In this document: positions 23,761-34,819 of the stretch, one piece after another
Layout: each line of letters starts with the position of its first letter
How positions within the stretch are numbered: position 1 is the first letter of the stretch
Source: Perkinsus olseni
Taxonomy: Eukaryota; Perkinsozoa; Perkinsida
NCBI GenBank assembly: GCA_013115125.1
Contig: JABANN010000035.1
Location: 1 to 64,000, forward strand
Length of the DNA stretch: 64,000 nucleotides
Reading direction: 5' to 3'
Position numbers and translations under genes: made by a program
The notes under the pieces: generated by a model
Told to the model about the DNA's origin: nothing
Database searches by the model: none
What the model saw: only the letters and a program-made list of their open reading frames with translations

Positions 23761-24246
23761 GTGCAGTACTGCCGTGAAGCAACCGGTCTGCCTGGGAACC
23801 AGCATACCGGTGGAAAAGAGGGGCTGAACTGAGGGGCAGGAGAGAGTGACCACCAGCTCGATAATGATGCTGAACTCAATACGACCTGCCAAGCCGTAAA
23901 GAGGCTCCAAGTTTAGCGGAACCGCACTAGAGGGGAAAAGCGGGTGAAATTGTGTCCAACAGCGTAACTTCAAGTGCACGTGAGAACGGAGGCGACGCCT
24001 GACGGCCGGAAGTAGAGTTGGTCGTGTGATGGTATGGTTACAGGCTGGGCGCCTACGATGAGCATCTTTCCAAAACCTCGAGGGTCTCGCTGTTTCCGCT
24101 GTCAACCAAGTACCCCTCTCAGCATTCTTACCGCCACGGAATCATCCCAGGCGAGTGCGTACACGTACCTAGGAGTAGTTTGCGCGTCCAGCACGCGACA
24201 CCGCCAAGGCTGGGCGAGCGCTTTTTACATTGCCAAAGAGGAACAA

Positions 24247-24264
24247 TTTTGGGCGAGCGAGATT
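24247..24264 (+). repeat. Copy 2 of an 18-nt dispersed repeat
   Basis: Identical to 3344-3361, again followed by ATGCGC four bases later. It lies near the upstream side of the minus-strand segments. Confidence 0.7.
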
Positions 24265-24420
24265 TTTTATGCGCGTTAGTCTGTCTCCTGCCGGCGTTGC
24301 GACAGCTCATGATGCGAGAATTTGGTCGTCAGGTCGTCGCTCTCAGGTTGGATCTTCTTCGGCCAAGCTTGACGTACCTCCCCGGTGACTCTGTCCTTCG
24401 TAGGCCGACTGCCTTCCCTC

Positions 24421-24477
24421 ACTCTTCGATCTTCCTCAGGTAATGAGCCGCTCATTACCTGAGGAAGATCGAAGAGT
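24421..24477. repeat. Perfect 57-nt palindrome, 27-bp arms
   Basis: Arms of 27 bases at 24421-24447 and 24451-24477 are exact reverse complements around the spacer CCG. On the minus strand one arm encodes ILFDLPQ followed by a GTAATG donor-like site, so the palindrome may overlap an exon edge. It could be a genuine cruciform-forming repeat or a fold-back artefact of amplification or assembly. Confidence 0.95.
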
Positions 24478-24768
24478 ATGAGATCATTATGAGCGTTTCC
24501 GGCATCTAGACTGATCACACTACGTCTAGGAACGTATCTTTTATTTCGTTTGTCACACGGAGTAACATAAGATTCATAAGGACCTTCTATCCGCGTGTGT
24601 AAGGGTGCAACCATGAGGGAGGCGGAGTAGGGAATCTCGAGGTTGAACCGCGTCACGGACAAGGAAAAAGATACCTCTCAGTCTCACTCCTGCGTACCTG
24701 TCTTGTTGCGTTGAGTCTGTCACCTGAAGGGGAGTCTATGGTTCGATATCAGCGTACACTGCCCTTGC

Positions 24769-27700
24769 ATGTCGGCTGTTGTTGACAACACTCCCCTCAG
24801 TGTCAATCGACGGGCCTCCAATACCACCGTCTACTACTACGACGACCAGAAGAAGGTCGGCTCCCAATGCTCGGGGTCCCTCTACCCACCCCCGAAACCC
24901 CCTTCGGGTCACGTCGCTGGCCTTACTGGTCACCATTCGACCCCTTCCAATGCCTCTGCTGCTGTGTCGGAGCATCTCCTCCACGGAGGTCAGTGCCCCT
25001 ACCCACCTCCTTCCGGGGGATACTGCCGCCTCTCAGGGTCAAGTACCATGCCTGGCACGCCTCACCTGGCTGCCAGCAGCAGCAACAGTAGTTGCATAAG
25101 CCCTTGCGTGCAGGCCTCTCAGCTGCCTCAAGGCTCGACTGTGGAGTACTATAGCCAATCCCTAGGTAGGCACGTCGGCCGCCACCTCCCTCACCTCCTC
25201 GTCAGGTCGTTGGATCCCCGCCAAGGTCATGTCGGTGATCCCTCCAGACGACCCCCGAGCTGGTGGAAGTAAGGTCGGCCTCGTTCACTTAGACTGCAAG
25301 CCCATGGCCAGGGTTGAACAGGTGACCATGGCCGCGGTTCGTCGGCCTCGGCATCTTTCGACAGGTCCGCTACGCTGGTCCCCCAGCGGGCATGCCTCTC
25401 TACTCTAGCGGCCCAGCCTCAGCCCCTACTCCCAACTTTATCGACGTCCCGGCGGCCTTCTCGATGTTCAACTCCCCTCCGCCTTCCTTCATCCCTGGGG
25501 GGCCATCAGTCGGCCCGCCTACTGTCAGGGTCATGCGCAGCTCTACAACTACTATTCCAACTGCAGACCGACGCTCCTCGTACATTACCAAAACCACCAG
25601 CAGGGGCTTCCAGAACCCCGGCAAGGCTGTTCAATTGTAGCCCGCAAGGCCAGTGGATACCCCCTCACACTAGTTGTTCCTCAGAATCTCGGCCAGTGGT
25701 GACAAGCTCGTCGTGAATTCTGAGGCACTCGATCTTCTAGAGGCCCTGGGACACGACAAGCAAGTGAGCGTCGTGACAGTAGTGGGCATGTATCGCAGTG
25801 GGAAGAGCTACTTGCTCAACAGACTCGTCAGAGGTAGCCAGAGAATCTCCTCTTTGTGGCATCCTTTCCACAGGTCCGGATGGCGCCGCTTCGACTGAGG
25901 GGCCACAGAAGGAGAATAAGCTCATTAATAAGCTGTTGAAGTTCGGCCGCAAGAAGGCCGACGCCGCCCATCGCCCCCCACCAGTGGTCTTCGAGACGGG
26001 CAACGAGGTCAATGCCTGCACCAAGGGCATATGGATGTACATCTGCGAGGAGGAGCTTGACGATAAAGTTGTTATCTTCCTTGACTGTGAAGGCCTCGGC
26101 TCTACCGGTCGGGATAAGACCTATGATACCAAGCTGATGGCGATGGCCCTGTTGATGAGCAGCGTCTTCATCTACAACTCCAAGGTGGGAAGGTTTGCGG
26201 GCTGTGGACGACTTGAATGTTCTTGTTAGGGCTGTCTCGATGAGACAGCGTTCAATGGCCTCTCGCTTGTATGCGAGCATGCCAAGCAGCTTATCCGAGA
26301 GTTCAACACTGAGTTCGGCGGAACTGCACCGGGAGGAGTCCTCTCTACCTCCTTCCTTTGGGTCCTGAGGGACTTCGTACTGGCATTGGAGAACGAAAGT
26401 GAGTTGAACGTGGGCCGTATAGTTCCTGGTGTAACGGTTATGATGCTGGTTTATCGTCTTCACGACCTGGGATCGATCCTCTGACAGTCCACGTTTCTCG
26501 TTTTCAGACGGGGAGTCGATCACTTCGTCGGAGTATCTTGAGAGCGCATTGCGGTCGAGAGCGAACAAAGATATCTCCAAGACAATCCTCGAATGCTTCA
26601 TGTACCGGGACTGTGACACATTGGTAAGGACGAGATCCGCGGCTCGAGGCTGACGAGTTGACGGCAGGTCCAGCCCACGATAGACGAGGGCAATCTGCAG
26701 AAGTTGGATACCATTCCTGATGCCAAGCTGAGGAAAGAGTTCATCACCCAAGTTCAATCGCTGTGCGGTAAAATATGGACCATGGCTGGGTCAAGGCCGG
26801 TGACCATCAATAAGCATGGCGGAGGCACTCCCCTCACGCCAGCAGCTTTAGCGGCGTATGTTAGGAAGGTGGGCATTATCAGGGGAGGGAGGGGGCACCA
26901 CAGGTTGCCGCTTTCCAGCTGGGGGAGCATCTGTCCAGTTCTTCCACTCTGGCGGGGTTCAGCCTCCCTTCGACCTGGGTCCAAGTTCAGCATGAAGCAC
27001 TCGCTTCTTTGATCGATAGTAAGCTTATGGTCTTCGGTGAGAGTCGAGTAGTTGCTGAATGGTAGCGCTGAGCCTGGCTCATGGGGACGAGGTTGACGGG
27101 ATGGTCGCGGAGCTGCCACTGGCAACGCGTGAGTTGGACGACAGGCTGGCAGCAGCGATGAGGAGAGTGGAGATTGAGTACAGGAGGAAGGCATTGGGTA
27201 AGGGGGAGGGCAGCATCTTCCATTTCGGCGTCATCATTCGACTGCTTTTAGGAGATGAGACTGATCAGCTTTACCAGCAGTACCTTGATGAGCTTATGCA
27301 GATGGCCAAAGCCCAAGAAGGGAGGGTCTATCCGCTCAACGACGACAAGTAGGGCGGGCTGCTATTCGATTGGTCATGGCTCTCCGACAGGGCCCGAAGC
27401 TCTGTTGAGGAGGTGGCGATGAGGCTTCTGGAGGAGGTCATGCCGGATTTGGTCCCGGGATGGTCGGAAGAGGATCTCGAGATGGTCCTGTCGGAGTCGG
27501 CTAAGCTCCTGACGGAGAAGTTACGGTGGATATTGGAGGAGATCATGACGACAACTCGAGGACCGAGAGGAGCGCGGCTTATGGTTGCGGCTCAGAAGGT
27601 CGGCCGCCCTGCCACTGAGTTCATTCGGTGATACCACTCCTTCCTCAGATCATCGAGATAAGTGGCCTGTTCGTGACTGAGTTGGATAGAAAGGCCGAGG

Positions 27701-28786
27701 GCATCTCGAACGATGAGCGAATCACCCGGCATCAGAGAAACGAGGCACTTGCTGGAATCGACAAGCTGAAGAAGACCGCCTTGACGGTAGGACCTTCCGG
27801 TCAGGTAGGGGTGACAGCTGGCAGTGCCCATCCTCAGGACCTGACGGCCAAGGTAGCAGAGCTGGAAGAGGAGTTGGCTAGGAGGGACAGGAGAGAGAGG
27901 GAGCTGCTGGAGCGGGTTGAAGGCAGGGAGACTGAGATCGAGAAGATGGCTGATAGTGTCAGAAGTCAGTTGGTTGTGGCGGCTGCTTCCGCGTGGGGGT
28001 AAGGAGAATGGAATCTTTGCTGCGCGGCAGATACGATGACCGAGAGGGAGTCTCAGTTGAATGAGAACTGGGAGGGCAAAGTTGAGGATTTGGAAAGGCA
28101 GGTGGAGCAGCTCGTTAGAGAAAAGAAGGAGTTGGAGGATGCTCTGGCTAATACTGAGGAGAGGGCTAAGGAGGCTCATGATGGACAGGTGACCGCCATG
28201 CAGATGACCCGGGTTCGATTCTCGGGAGCACCATTTTATAGGTTGACTTCGAATCTACGAAGAACAACGAGATCGACATGCTGACTGAGACTCTGATCGA
28301 CAAGACCGGGTATTTCTCGAGGCCCCCCACCTCAGTCTCTTGCCAGTTTCAACTTCAGAGAGATCGCGCGCCTGAACGAGGAGTTGGAGAAGGCCCAAGC
28401 AGACCTCGACAACGCTGAGGCTGCCGCAAAGGAAGCCGAGCTCGCCGTCTTCACAGCCACTCGGGACATGGCCGCTGATCATGACAAGAACATCACCGAG
28501 TGGAGAGACAGAGTGGAGCAGTTGCAGTCGGAGAACGCGGAGGTGCAGGCGAGGCTTCGAGAGGAGGTGGAGGGCCGGGAGAAGGCTATTAGGGTGGTGT
28601 ATGAGGAGAAGGCAGCAGCAACAGAGGTAGGAGGGGGGCGTGGGGAGGTGAGGCGATTGGGAGGGCGTTCAGGCGGCACATGAGGCCATGACGAAGTTGA
28701 GGGAAGAAATCAAGGAGCTGAAGGACAGAGTCGCCAGAGGCGGAGGACCACGGTCCAAGCGCAAATGCTTGCCGTTCTGCCGATAA
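24769..28786 (+). CDS. Guanylate-binding-protein (GBP/atlastin-type) large GTPase
   Basis: A dynamin-related large GTPase of the GBP group, expected to act at internal membranes. The ATG at 24769 opens a low-complexity N-terminus. The GTPase domain has LVVNSEALDLL, the P-loop GMYRSGKSYLLNRL, FETGNEVNACTKGIWMY (the CTKGIW switch block), FLDCEGLGSTGRDKTYD (G3) and MSSVFIYNSKG. An inserted basic linker (NKLLKFGRKK) separates the P-loop from the switch. A helical middle domain and a long coiled coil follow (TERESQLNENWEGKVEDLER, IARLNEELEKAQADLDNAEA). The C-terminus reads GPRSKRKCLPFCR, where the two cysteines could be lipidated; TAA is at 28784-28786. More than ten introns are visible, 40-109 nt, and two carry tRNA-like sequence. 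Exons before 25.6 kb are less certain. Confidence 0.88.
26422..26490 (+). repeat. tRNA-Val-like relic inside a GBP intron
   Basis: The 109-nt intron 26399-26507 (GTGAGT to TTTTCAG) contains an A-box match TGGTGTAACGG and a near B-box GGGATCGATCC, with spacing close to a tRNA. The order resembles eukaryotic tRNA-Val (TGGTGTAACGGTTAT, then CTGGTTTA). The acceptor and anticodon stems do not pair well, so it is a relic rather than a working tRNA gene. Confidence 0.6.
28189..28241 (+). repeat. GBP intron carrying a sense tRNA T-arm
   Basis: A 53-nt intron (GTGACC to TTTATAG) holds ACCCGGGTTCGATTCTCGGG. It forms a six-pair T-stem around a seven-base TTCGATT loop, followed by AGCACCA, which looks like a tRNA 3' end. 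Confidence 0.75.
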
Positions 28787-28794
28787 TTGAATTA

Positions 28795-28822
28795 GTATCT
28801 TGACGTTGAGCATGCAAGATAC
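28795..28822. repeat. Hairpin C, GTATCTT-N14-AAGATAC
   Basis: A perfect 7-bp inverted repeat with a 14-nt loop, eight bases after the GBP stop codon and therefore in its 3' untranslated region. Confidence 0.75.
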
Positions 28823-29059
28823 AAAATAGGTTGTAGTTGATAACAAGTTGTGATAGTAGGGTGAAGTTTATTATTCGTATAAGGGTGTTGTCTAGAAGAT
28901 TCAATCGTTATCAACTGCCATCTGAGCTCACCGTCAGCGGTTTGTAATATCATGCATGCAATAATCCAATACCACACCATCCGATCATCACAATCAGTCG
29001 TCTCGTCATTATCATCATCATCATGCTCATTACAGTGCCTTTCTAGCTATCCACCATTT

Positions 29060-30542
29060 ATGCTTGAGTTCAGTCCACTCACGTTGTAAGTCTTACTATT
29101 ACCATCTGCGATGCTCCAACGGCCTCGGTTGCTCAGTCACTTGGTACGGCTGTCCTTGGGGAGAGAGTGTCGAGCTAGGGTACTCTCTTACACTGCCAGT
29201 TACTCCTCGCAGCCGCTGCGTTCTGTTTTACCCTCTCCACTGCAACTTCTCCTGGCGGGTGAGTTACCTGTAACCTTTTTGGTGTGACTTGCTGGTCTAT
29301 CGGTAGGACGCCATTGCCGGATGTCGATGACCTCGAGTTCGTTTCCTTGCACGGGTATTTCTCCTTCCCGCTGAGTGACTCTCGTAGTGGTCAGAGTTAT
29401 CTCGGCACGACCGCGCCGCTGGTTCACCCAGGTGAGCCGTCGTCAAGGACTCCGATCTCTCGCTAGACCAGGGCCACGCCCTCAAGACTTCTAACCCCTC
29501 ACCGCGCTTCTCTCGCGCGTGTCCCTTCCACCTTGGTTCCAGTCGAGTACCCTTGCAGCAGGTACGGCTGATGTGTACGGTAGTGTCCTGCAACTCTACA
29601 GTAAAGTCGAAGATCGATTCATCCGAGTCGTAGTCGATACAAAAAGGCTTCTAGAAGATCATCTCAGTGGAAAAACCTGTGAGAATGGGTGGTATCTTTT
29701 TTCCGCTGCTGCTCAGCTTCAACCTCTACTGGATCCGTGGGCGTATCCAAGACAACGAGGGTGCCAGCGTCGATGCTGTCCGTCAGGCGTGCTGAACCCT
29801 TCGAGACGATACTATCGTGCTGTCGCCGAGACCAAGATTCTCGGCTTCGCAAATCCTCCCTGGGATGAGCCGTGGGACTCCAGTAACCCCACGGGGGAGC
29901 CTGTCGAGATGACCATGCAGAACGATGATCTCTCGGAGTGCCGTATGGATGTGGGAGAGATCTCGACTCAGTTCCACGACCCGGCCAGCGATCAACAGGG
30001 ACTCTCGTGGATAGCAACAGGAGGTCGGCTACGGCGTTGGGGTCGCTCTAGGGGCAGCTGTTCTCAGATGATCTGGTCGCGGTGTCACCGGAGTCCCTGC
30101 TAGAAGTACTTGATTTGTCCTTGCCACGGGGGTGAAGTGTGTATCTTGCAGGTCACCTCGGTGGAGGAAGATGATTATGATGATGATCAGGATGACCATG
30201 ATGATGGTGGCGAGGAAATGCAATCGGGCGGGGATGACGAGTCTCGAGAGGAGGGAGGGGGAGGGGATGACGAGTTGGAAAAGGAGGATGATCGTGGTGA
30301 CGAGTTGCGGGAGGAGGAAGAGGACGGCGAGTCGATGAAGCAAAGAAGCAGTGGGTCGGGGGAGCAGGAACGTGATTCGTCGAAGAAAACGGTGAGTGGA
30401 TAGAATTTCTTCTCTACTCGCATAGAGTTGCCATCCTTCGCAGTTGGCGACGGGCGTATCTGAGGTTGATACTGAGATGAGCCAAGTTGGCGAGAGAAGA
30501 TACGCCGAAGGGAAGTTAGCGACCCTCATGGCCTTGGCTTAG
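29060..30542 (+). CDS. Unrecognised multi-exon protein with a very acidic segment
   Basis: Several exon-like segments share the strand and are bounded by plausible GT-AG sites. In order they are DDLEFVSLHGYFSFPLSDS, VYGSVLQLYSKVEDRFIRVV, the hydrophobic MGGIFFPLLLSFNLYWIRGR, TKILGFANPPWDEPWDSSNP and LFSDDLVAVSPESLLEVLDL. A long acidic stretch follows (VEEDDYDDDQDDHDDGGEE). The last exon after a CGCAG acceptor reads LATGVSEVDTEMSQVGE and ends ATLMALA, TAG 30540-30542. I do not recognise the family. The start codon is uncertain; the ATG at 29060 is the first plausible one. Confidence 0.45.
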
Positions 30543-30593
30543 TAATAGTCCAATGAGTACCGTTGGCAGTAATCCTCGTTCGTGATCAGCGCT

Positions 30594-31333
30594 ATGCAGG
30601 AGAGTGCCCGGCTAAGGGTGGGCTCTGCTGTCCTGTACTTCACGTAAGCTCAATGCTCGTCTGTCTGATTCGTTGCTTCGTTCCTTCGCCCATGGGGATA
30701 CCTGAGAAACCTTAAATCAACCGTAAGATTGCTGTTCGGGGAAGCATGCTGGACAGGCAATAGCTGCTCATAGTTGCTTCGCTCGTTCCTTGGAACGGAG
30801 GTCGCGATCGGCATGAATGGAAAATGGCCGGCAGTTGTCTCCATGAGTGGGAGACTACCTCTTAACATCAGTACGCTGCTTCCTAGGTACCTCCTCTACC
30901 TGGAGGATATTATACCGATCATCGATGAGCGGTCGGAGATGCTGCAGAAGAATCTTGACGATGCGTGGAAGGAGCTCAAAGATTCCTCCGAGAATGTAAC
31001 CGTGACAGGGGGCGATCGGATGGATGTCGGCTTCGGCAGGTTGCTTATCCTCTCATCAATAGACTCGAGAAGGAGTTCAGTAAAGTGGCGGAGGAGATTA
31101 AGTCGAAGCCCGGCCCCTCGGTACGGCCGGTGTTCATTCGATAGAGTTGGAGCCTTCCCTTACAGGAGGTGTTTCCATTGACCGATTTACGGGTGAAAGT
31201 GATGGGAGGTGGCGGTGAAGGAGGGGGTGATGGCGGGCAGCCGGACGTGAGGGAAGGAGGAGAATCTGATGGAATAACCGCAAACGAGGGAGAGGAAGAT
31301 GCTGATTGGAATGAGGAGACGGAGCAGGAGTAA
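30594..31333 (+). CDS. Unrecognised helical protein with acidic tail
   Basis: The ATG at 30594 starts MQESARLRVGSAVLYFT. A long intron (GTAAGCTC to CTTCCTAG near 30.89 kb) joins in phase to YLLYLEDIIPIIDERSEMLQ and KNLDDAWKELKDSSENV, then a second helical block (LINRLEKEFSKVAEEIKSK). The final exon is glycine- and glutamate-rich and ends in DADWNEETEQE with TAA at 31331-31333. The pattern is of a helical bundle or coiled coil with a disordered acidic tail. No family is recognised. It lies 50 nt downstream of the previous gene on the same strand. Confidence 0.5.
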
Positions 31334-32455
31334 TGATAATGATCATGCTCAGCATCATTATTCCTCTGTGGAACATATTCTTTGTTGATCGCATGGCAGC
31401 ACTGTCTTCTATTCATTTGCGATCTGCGTTTAAAGTAAGACGAACAGCAAACAGTAGAAGTCACCAACCCGGCCCGCGATCGTGTTGCTAGAAACCTTAG
31501 TAGTGTAACAACATCAAGCCAGCCAGCAGACCTTGCCTATGGAGAAGGCAATTTAGCCTCAGCGTAGACTCACTTTAAAGAACGCCCCAGCGAGGACGGA
31601 GAACCCTCTGCAGCCTCATCACTCGAGCCACTCTGGTCGTGACTACCAACCGACATGGAACGCGAGAACTTCTACGCGTCAGTCGAGTTGCCTAAGAAAT
31701 ACTCGTTTATGATTCTGGTCTATTTCACGCTGAGATATCTCTTCTTTTGAATCGATGAGGCTTCGCAGTATCGAGCTTGCCAAGTAGCCCCCGTATTGGT
31801 GTCGGTGGTGTGAGGTGAGACCGTTTCTACCATTGGCATGCCTTGGTGGTAAAACTCTCCGCCGTGGAAGAATGTATCCAAGCGTAGCTGATTCTAGCCT
31901 CGCTTGGATGAGTGCTCACTGAGTACTACTCAGTCGTCACACCGTCAGTTAAACGGAGAGCTGCTCTCCCCGTGGCGATGGGATGCGACTCCTTCAAGGC
32001 AGGATCACGGATTGGGCGCCCACAGCACGTGCTGACTTCTTCAAGTCGGTTTGATGTCACTCTAACCATGTCCTCTTTTTCCGGGCGTACCTCTTGCTAC
32101 CGCATACCCTCGGTTGCCCGTGAATCAGGCGTCGAGTCGTGAGTTTCGAACGGTTTCGAAAAGATACAGCGTAAATGTTTGATGATGACGCCGTCATATT
32201 ATGAAAACACGCCGATAAAGTGTAAAGTGACCGCCAGACAGCCGGCTGCCCCCTTCCGGCGCCACGATAGACTTAGATCTCATGTTTTATAGTAACAACT
32301 ACGTTCAGTGCTGCTGCCTGCCCACCTTGCTCTAAGAGCAATGCTCTTTGTGCGCCTTGTGGTGCCGTACCCCGACTGGCATGCCAACCACGCTACGTAC
32401 GGCCCCATTCCCGAGTTCCTTATAGCTTCTACCAGACGCACTCATTCTCTCGAAT
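31334..32455. other. Gap without a recognisable gene
   Basis: Only short unrelated frames are found on both strands. The last 150 bases should contain the promoter of the secreted-protein locus that follows. Confidence 0.5.
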
Positions 32456-33428
32456 ATGAAATTCATCCTAACTTGGTTGATGGCCGCTCGAATTCTGCTC
32501 CTCGTGAGGGCTCAGTATTACGGCAGGTTCAAACGCTCCTCCTCTAACTTCAGTCTGACCTATGATTTGTACGATGGGAATACTGTGGCTATGGTGTTCA
32601 CCCGGGCTGGTCAGTCCTTCGCTACCTGGACCTCTCCCTTCTATGGTTTCGATTCAACTTTCTTCGTTGACACCGTACCCGAAGATACGATCCGTTGATA
32701 TGATGGTATCGGGAGACTCTCCCCTGATGGCCGTCTGGGAGGGAATGATTTGAGGTCTATGACGTTCGACGACGTTGACCCTCTGCGCGCCGACTTCCAA
32801 GGGCAAGAGCTCGAGTTCACCCCGGTCGGTCAAAATCCAAGGAAGCGCGTGCGACAGGGAAGCAAAAGCAACAGAAAAAACCCTGAATTGCGAGTTAAGG
32901 CGGAAACGGGAAACCAGAAACCCCTCCCGAAACCCGACAGGGCAAACCGATCCCGGAACTGTTACCCAGGGCCACCAGGAACCCGAACTGTTGCCCAGGT
33001 AATGCAAATCCCTGGAAACGCTTCCTTGGATTTTGTACTTCTCCCTTGGACTTTGGGAATTACCCGGTGGGGTTCGAGTATGTTGCAGGTCTGTACGAAG
33101 GTGTCGATCCCTTGGCTCCTTATCTGAAGATACTTGTCGAGGTGTTCCGAAACGGGAACTGGATATACGGGTCGTGTGCCACGACAATGCTGCCCCCTTC
33201 TCGGTCTTCTTCTCGGTACAGAATAATGACCCTTACCTGCACTTCGCTTTACAACCGACTCGGTCCAGCTCCCAGGGTCAGCTTCTCAGCCAAGTGAGGG
33301 AAGTGTGTCCCGACAAGGATGTGGAGGATGACGACTCCGCCACGGTAACTTTCGCTACTCCGCGCCTCATCTACCTCACGCTTGGAAATGGCTCCATCGC
33401 AATCCCGCGGTTCTTCACGCAGGGATAA
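32456..33428 (+). pseudogene. Secreted lineage-specific protein, copy 1, broken
   Basis: The ATG at 32456 opens a signal peptide (MKFILTWLMAARILLLVRAQ) and a domain shared with the 43.4-kb locus. Matching pairs are YGRFKRSSSNFSLTYDLYDG against VGRFLYSSDTFRMVFDV, DFQGQELEF against QFQGEQLEF, and VTFATPRLIYLTLGNGSIAI against IAFAHAKLIIITLGGSQITL. A TGA at 32696-32698 falls where copy 2 has a tryptophan (SWYAGIEG). A one-base frame change lies near 33160, between VEVFRNG and LDIRVVCHDNA. About 190 bases with a 17-nt direct repeat (GAACTGTT then CCCAGG) are inserted or intronic. This looks like a host pseudogene of a secreted family. Confidence 0.7.
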
Positions 33429-34280
33429 ATTCCGGTGATAGTATTACCTAGACCCTAGGCAGCCTTGCTGTCGTCCACTCTCGCACCCATCGAAGCGGTC
33501 CTCCGGGAGAACGAAGCGAGTTTGGGTCTCGTTCTTTCTGTAAGTCTGTCTCGCATTGTGATGACATAGCAAGCGTGAAGTTTTCCTGCCAATTCTATTA
33601 TTAAGGCAGGTTCCATCATGATGGATTTAATTATTTCGGGTGTTCTCTGTAGCACCATCTCACATGGTTCTTTTTCGCTGATTGTTAACACAATTTCTCT
33701 GGTGGTGTGTACTTTGCGTTCCGCAAGTTCCAACAGTCCTTCGCGTAATATCTCAGCTACGGGACTGGCAAGATCCTTGATCCAGCGATCTGCTCTCGAG
33801 GATTCGGTGACGGGAATCTAGTCAGTGTGACGGCCCATTAAAGACTGTGTCCGATGGCATTCCGGGGCAGGCTCGTTGCCATCAGTGCGGCCACCTGTAG
33901 GTACTCAGTGGAAAAACGAAGAAATCTGTTCGCGCGACCCCTGGTTACCTTTTAGTTCGGTCGTACTACGGAGGCTACTCAAATTGATTTCTACCTGCCG
34001 GTCGAAGGCTATTCAGTAACTCAATAAGCCATTTTGTGTCGTTGTGATAAATTATGGGCGGCTGAAGGTCTCATCATTCACAGCTTTTTCCTTCCGGGAT
34101 TTCGCCGAAATCTCGAAAATCTCTCCGAAATTTCGCTTCTCGGAGAGAGAGAATGGGAGCATTCTGTGATGGGTGGTATCCAACTGAACTAACCCAACAC
34201 CATGATTCTATTGATAAGTATCACCGCCTTCCTAAAGCATACTGGTCTTCCGTCACAACATTGGACACATTCCTCCGTAC
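33429..34280. other. Gap without a recognisable gene
   Basis: No exon chain or conserved domain is visible. It contains a cluster of self-complementary sequence near 34.1 kb, described separately. Confidence 0.5.
34120..34148. repeat. Inverted repeat TCTCTCCGA / TCGGAGAGA
   Basis: Nine-base arms pair perfectly around an 11-base loop. Just upstream, GATTTCG and GAAATC form a second small hairpin. The sequence recalls other TTTCG-rich pieces near 60.7 kb. Confidence 0.7.
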
Positions 34281-34729
34281 CTAACAAATGCCATCATCCC
34301 CATCATCCAGCATCGTGCTCCCTACGTGAGGTGGCATCATCAACACTTCCTGCTGCGGCTGCTGCTGCTGCTGCTGAGGAGCAGCAGGCTGTGCGCTCCT
34401 CGTCCCCTCAGTGACGAGTCTACCCTCGAACAGATCATCAACGCTCGGAAGCTTCACTCCTCCTTCATCGTTAGCAGCCCCCTCTTGCTGCATCTTCTTT
34501 GCGACCGCCACACTCGTCCCTGAACGCGCGACAGTGCCAAGTCGAGCGTAGTGGACTTCCGACCAGAAGAGGTTATCCTTTTCAATTTCCCTGCCTCTTC
34601 TTCGTCTCCTCGAGATGACCGGCCTCTCTTGGCTCCCTGGCTGGCCTGCTGGACAGCCTCCGTCTCGGAGTCAGAGGAATCATAATCACCGAGCCCTAGC
34701 CCAGTAGTAGAGCCCTCCTGCCCACTCAT
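34281..34729 (-). CDS. Small charged unrecognised protein
   Basis: The ATG at 34729 begins MSGQEGSTTGLGLGDYDSSD. A run of acidic and basic residues (SSRGDEEEAGKLKR) follows. A 44-nt intron (GTCGGAAG to CGTTCAG) shifts into the frame VAVAKKMQQEGAANDEGG, KLPSVDDLFEGRL, a glutamine run and VGSTMLDDGDDGIC, with the stop at 34281. About 135 residues, largely disordered. The GLGDYDSSDSE start recalls nuclear or splicing-related proteins, but that is only an impression. It begins 90 nt after the stop of the EF-hand gene on the same strand. Confidence 0.6.
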
Positions 34730-34736
34730 AGTGCAA

Positions 34737-34760
34737 CTGAAGGTCCCCGGTTCGATCCCA
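34737..34760 (+). repeat. tRNA T-arm segment between two minus-strand genes
   Basis: The + strand carries TGAAGGTCCC, one variable base, then GGTTCGATCCC, matching the kinesin-intron element at 60.95 kb at all but one position. On the gene strand it ends ACCTTCAG eight bases before the ATG of the small charged protein, so it may be the end of a leader intron. Confidence 0.65.
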
Positions 34761-34819
34761 ACACTCGTCACTTCGATACAACAGTAACGACCCCTTGAAA
34801 ATGAATGATATTATATAAG

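Noticed and set aside
30482-30510. AAGATACGCC as a fifth hidden splice acceptor
   Set aside because: The frame reads through it as GERRYAEGKL and the previous intron already has a good CGCAG acceptor, so it is counted only as a string match.
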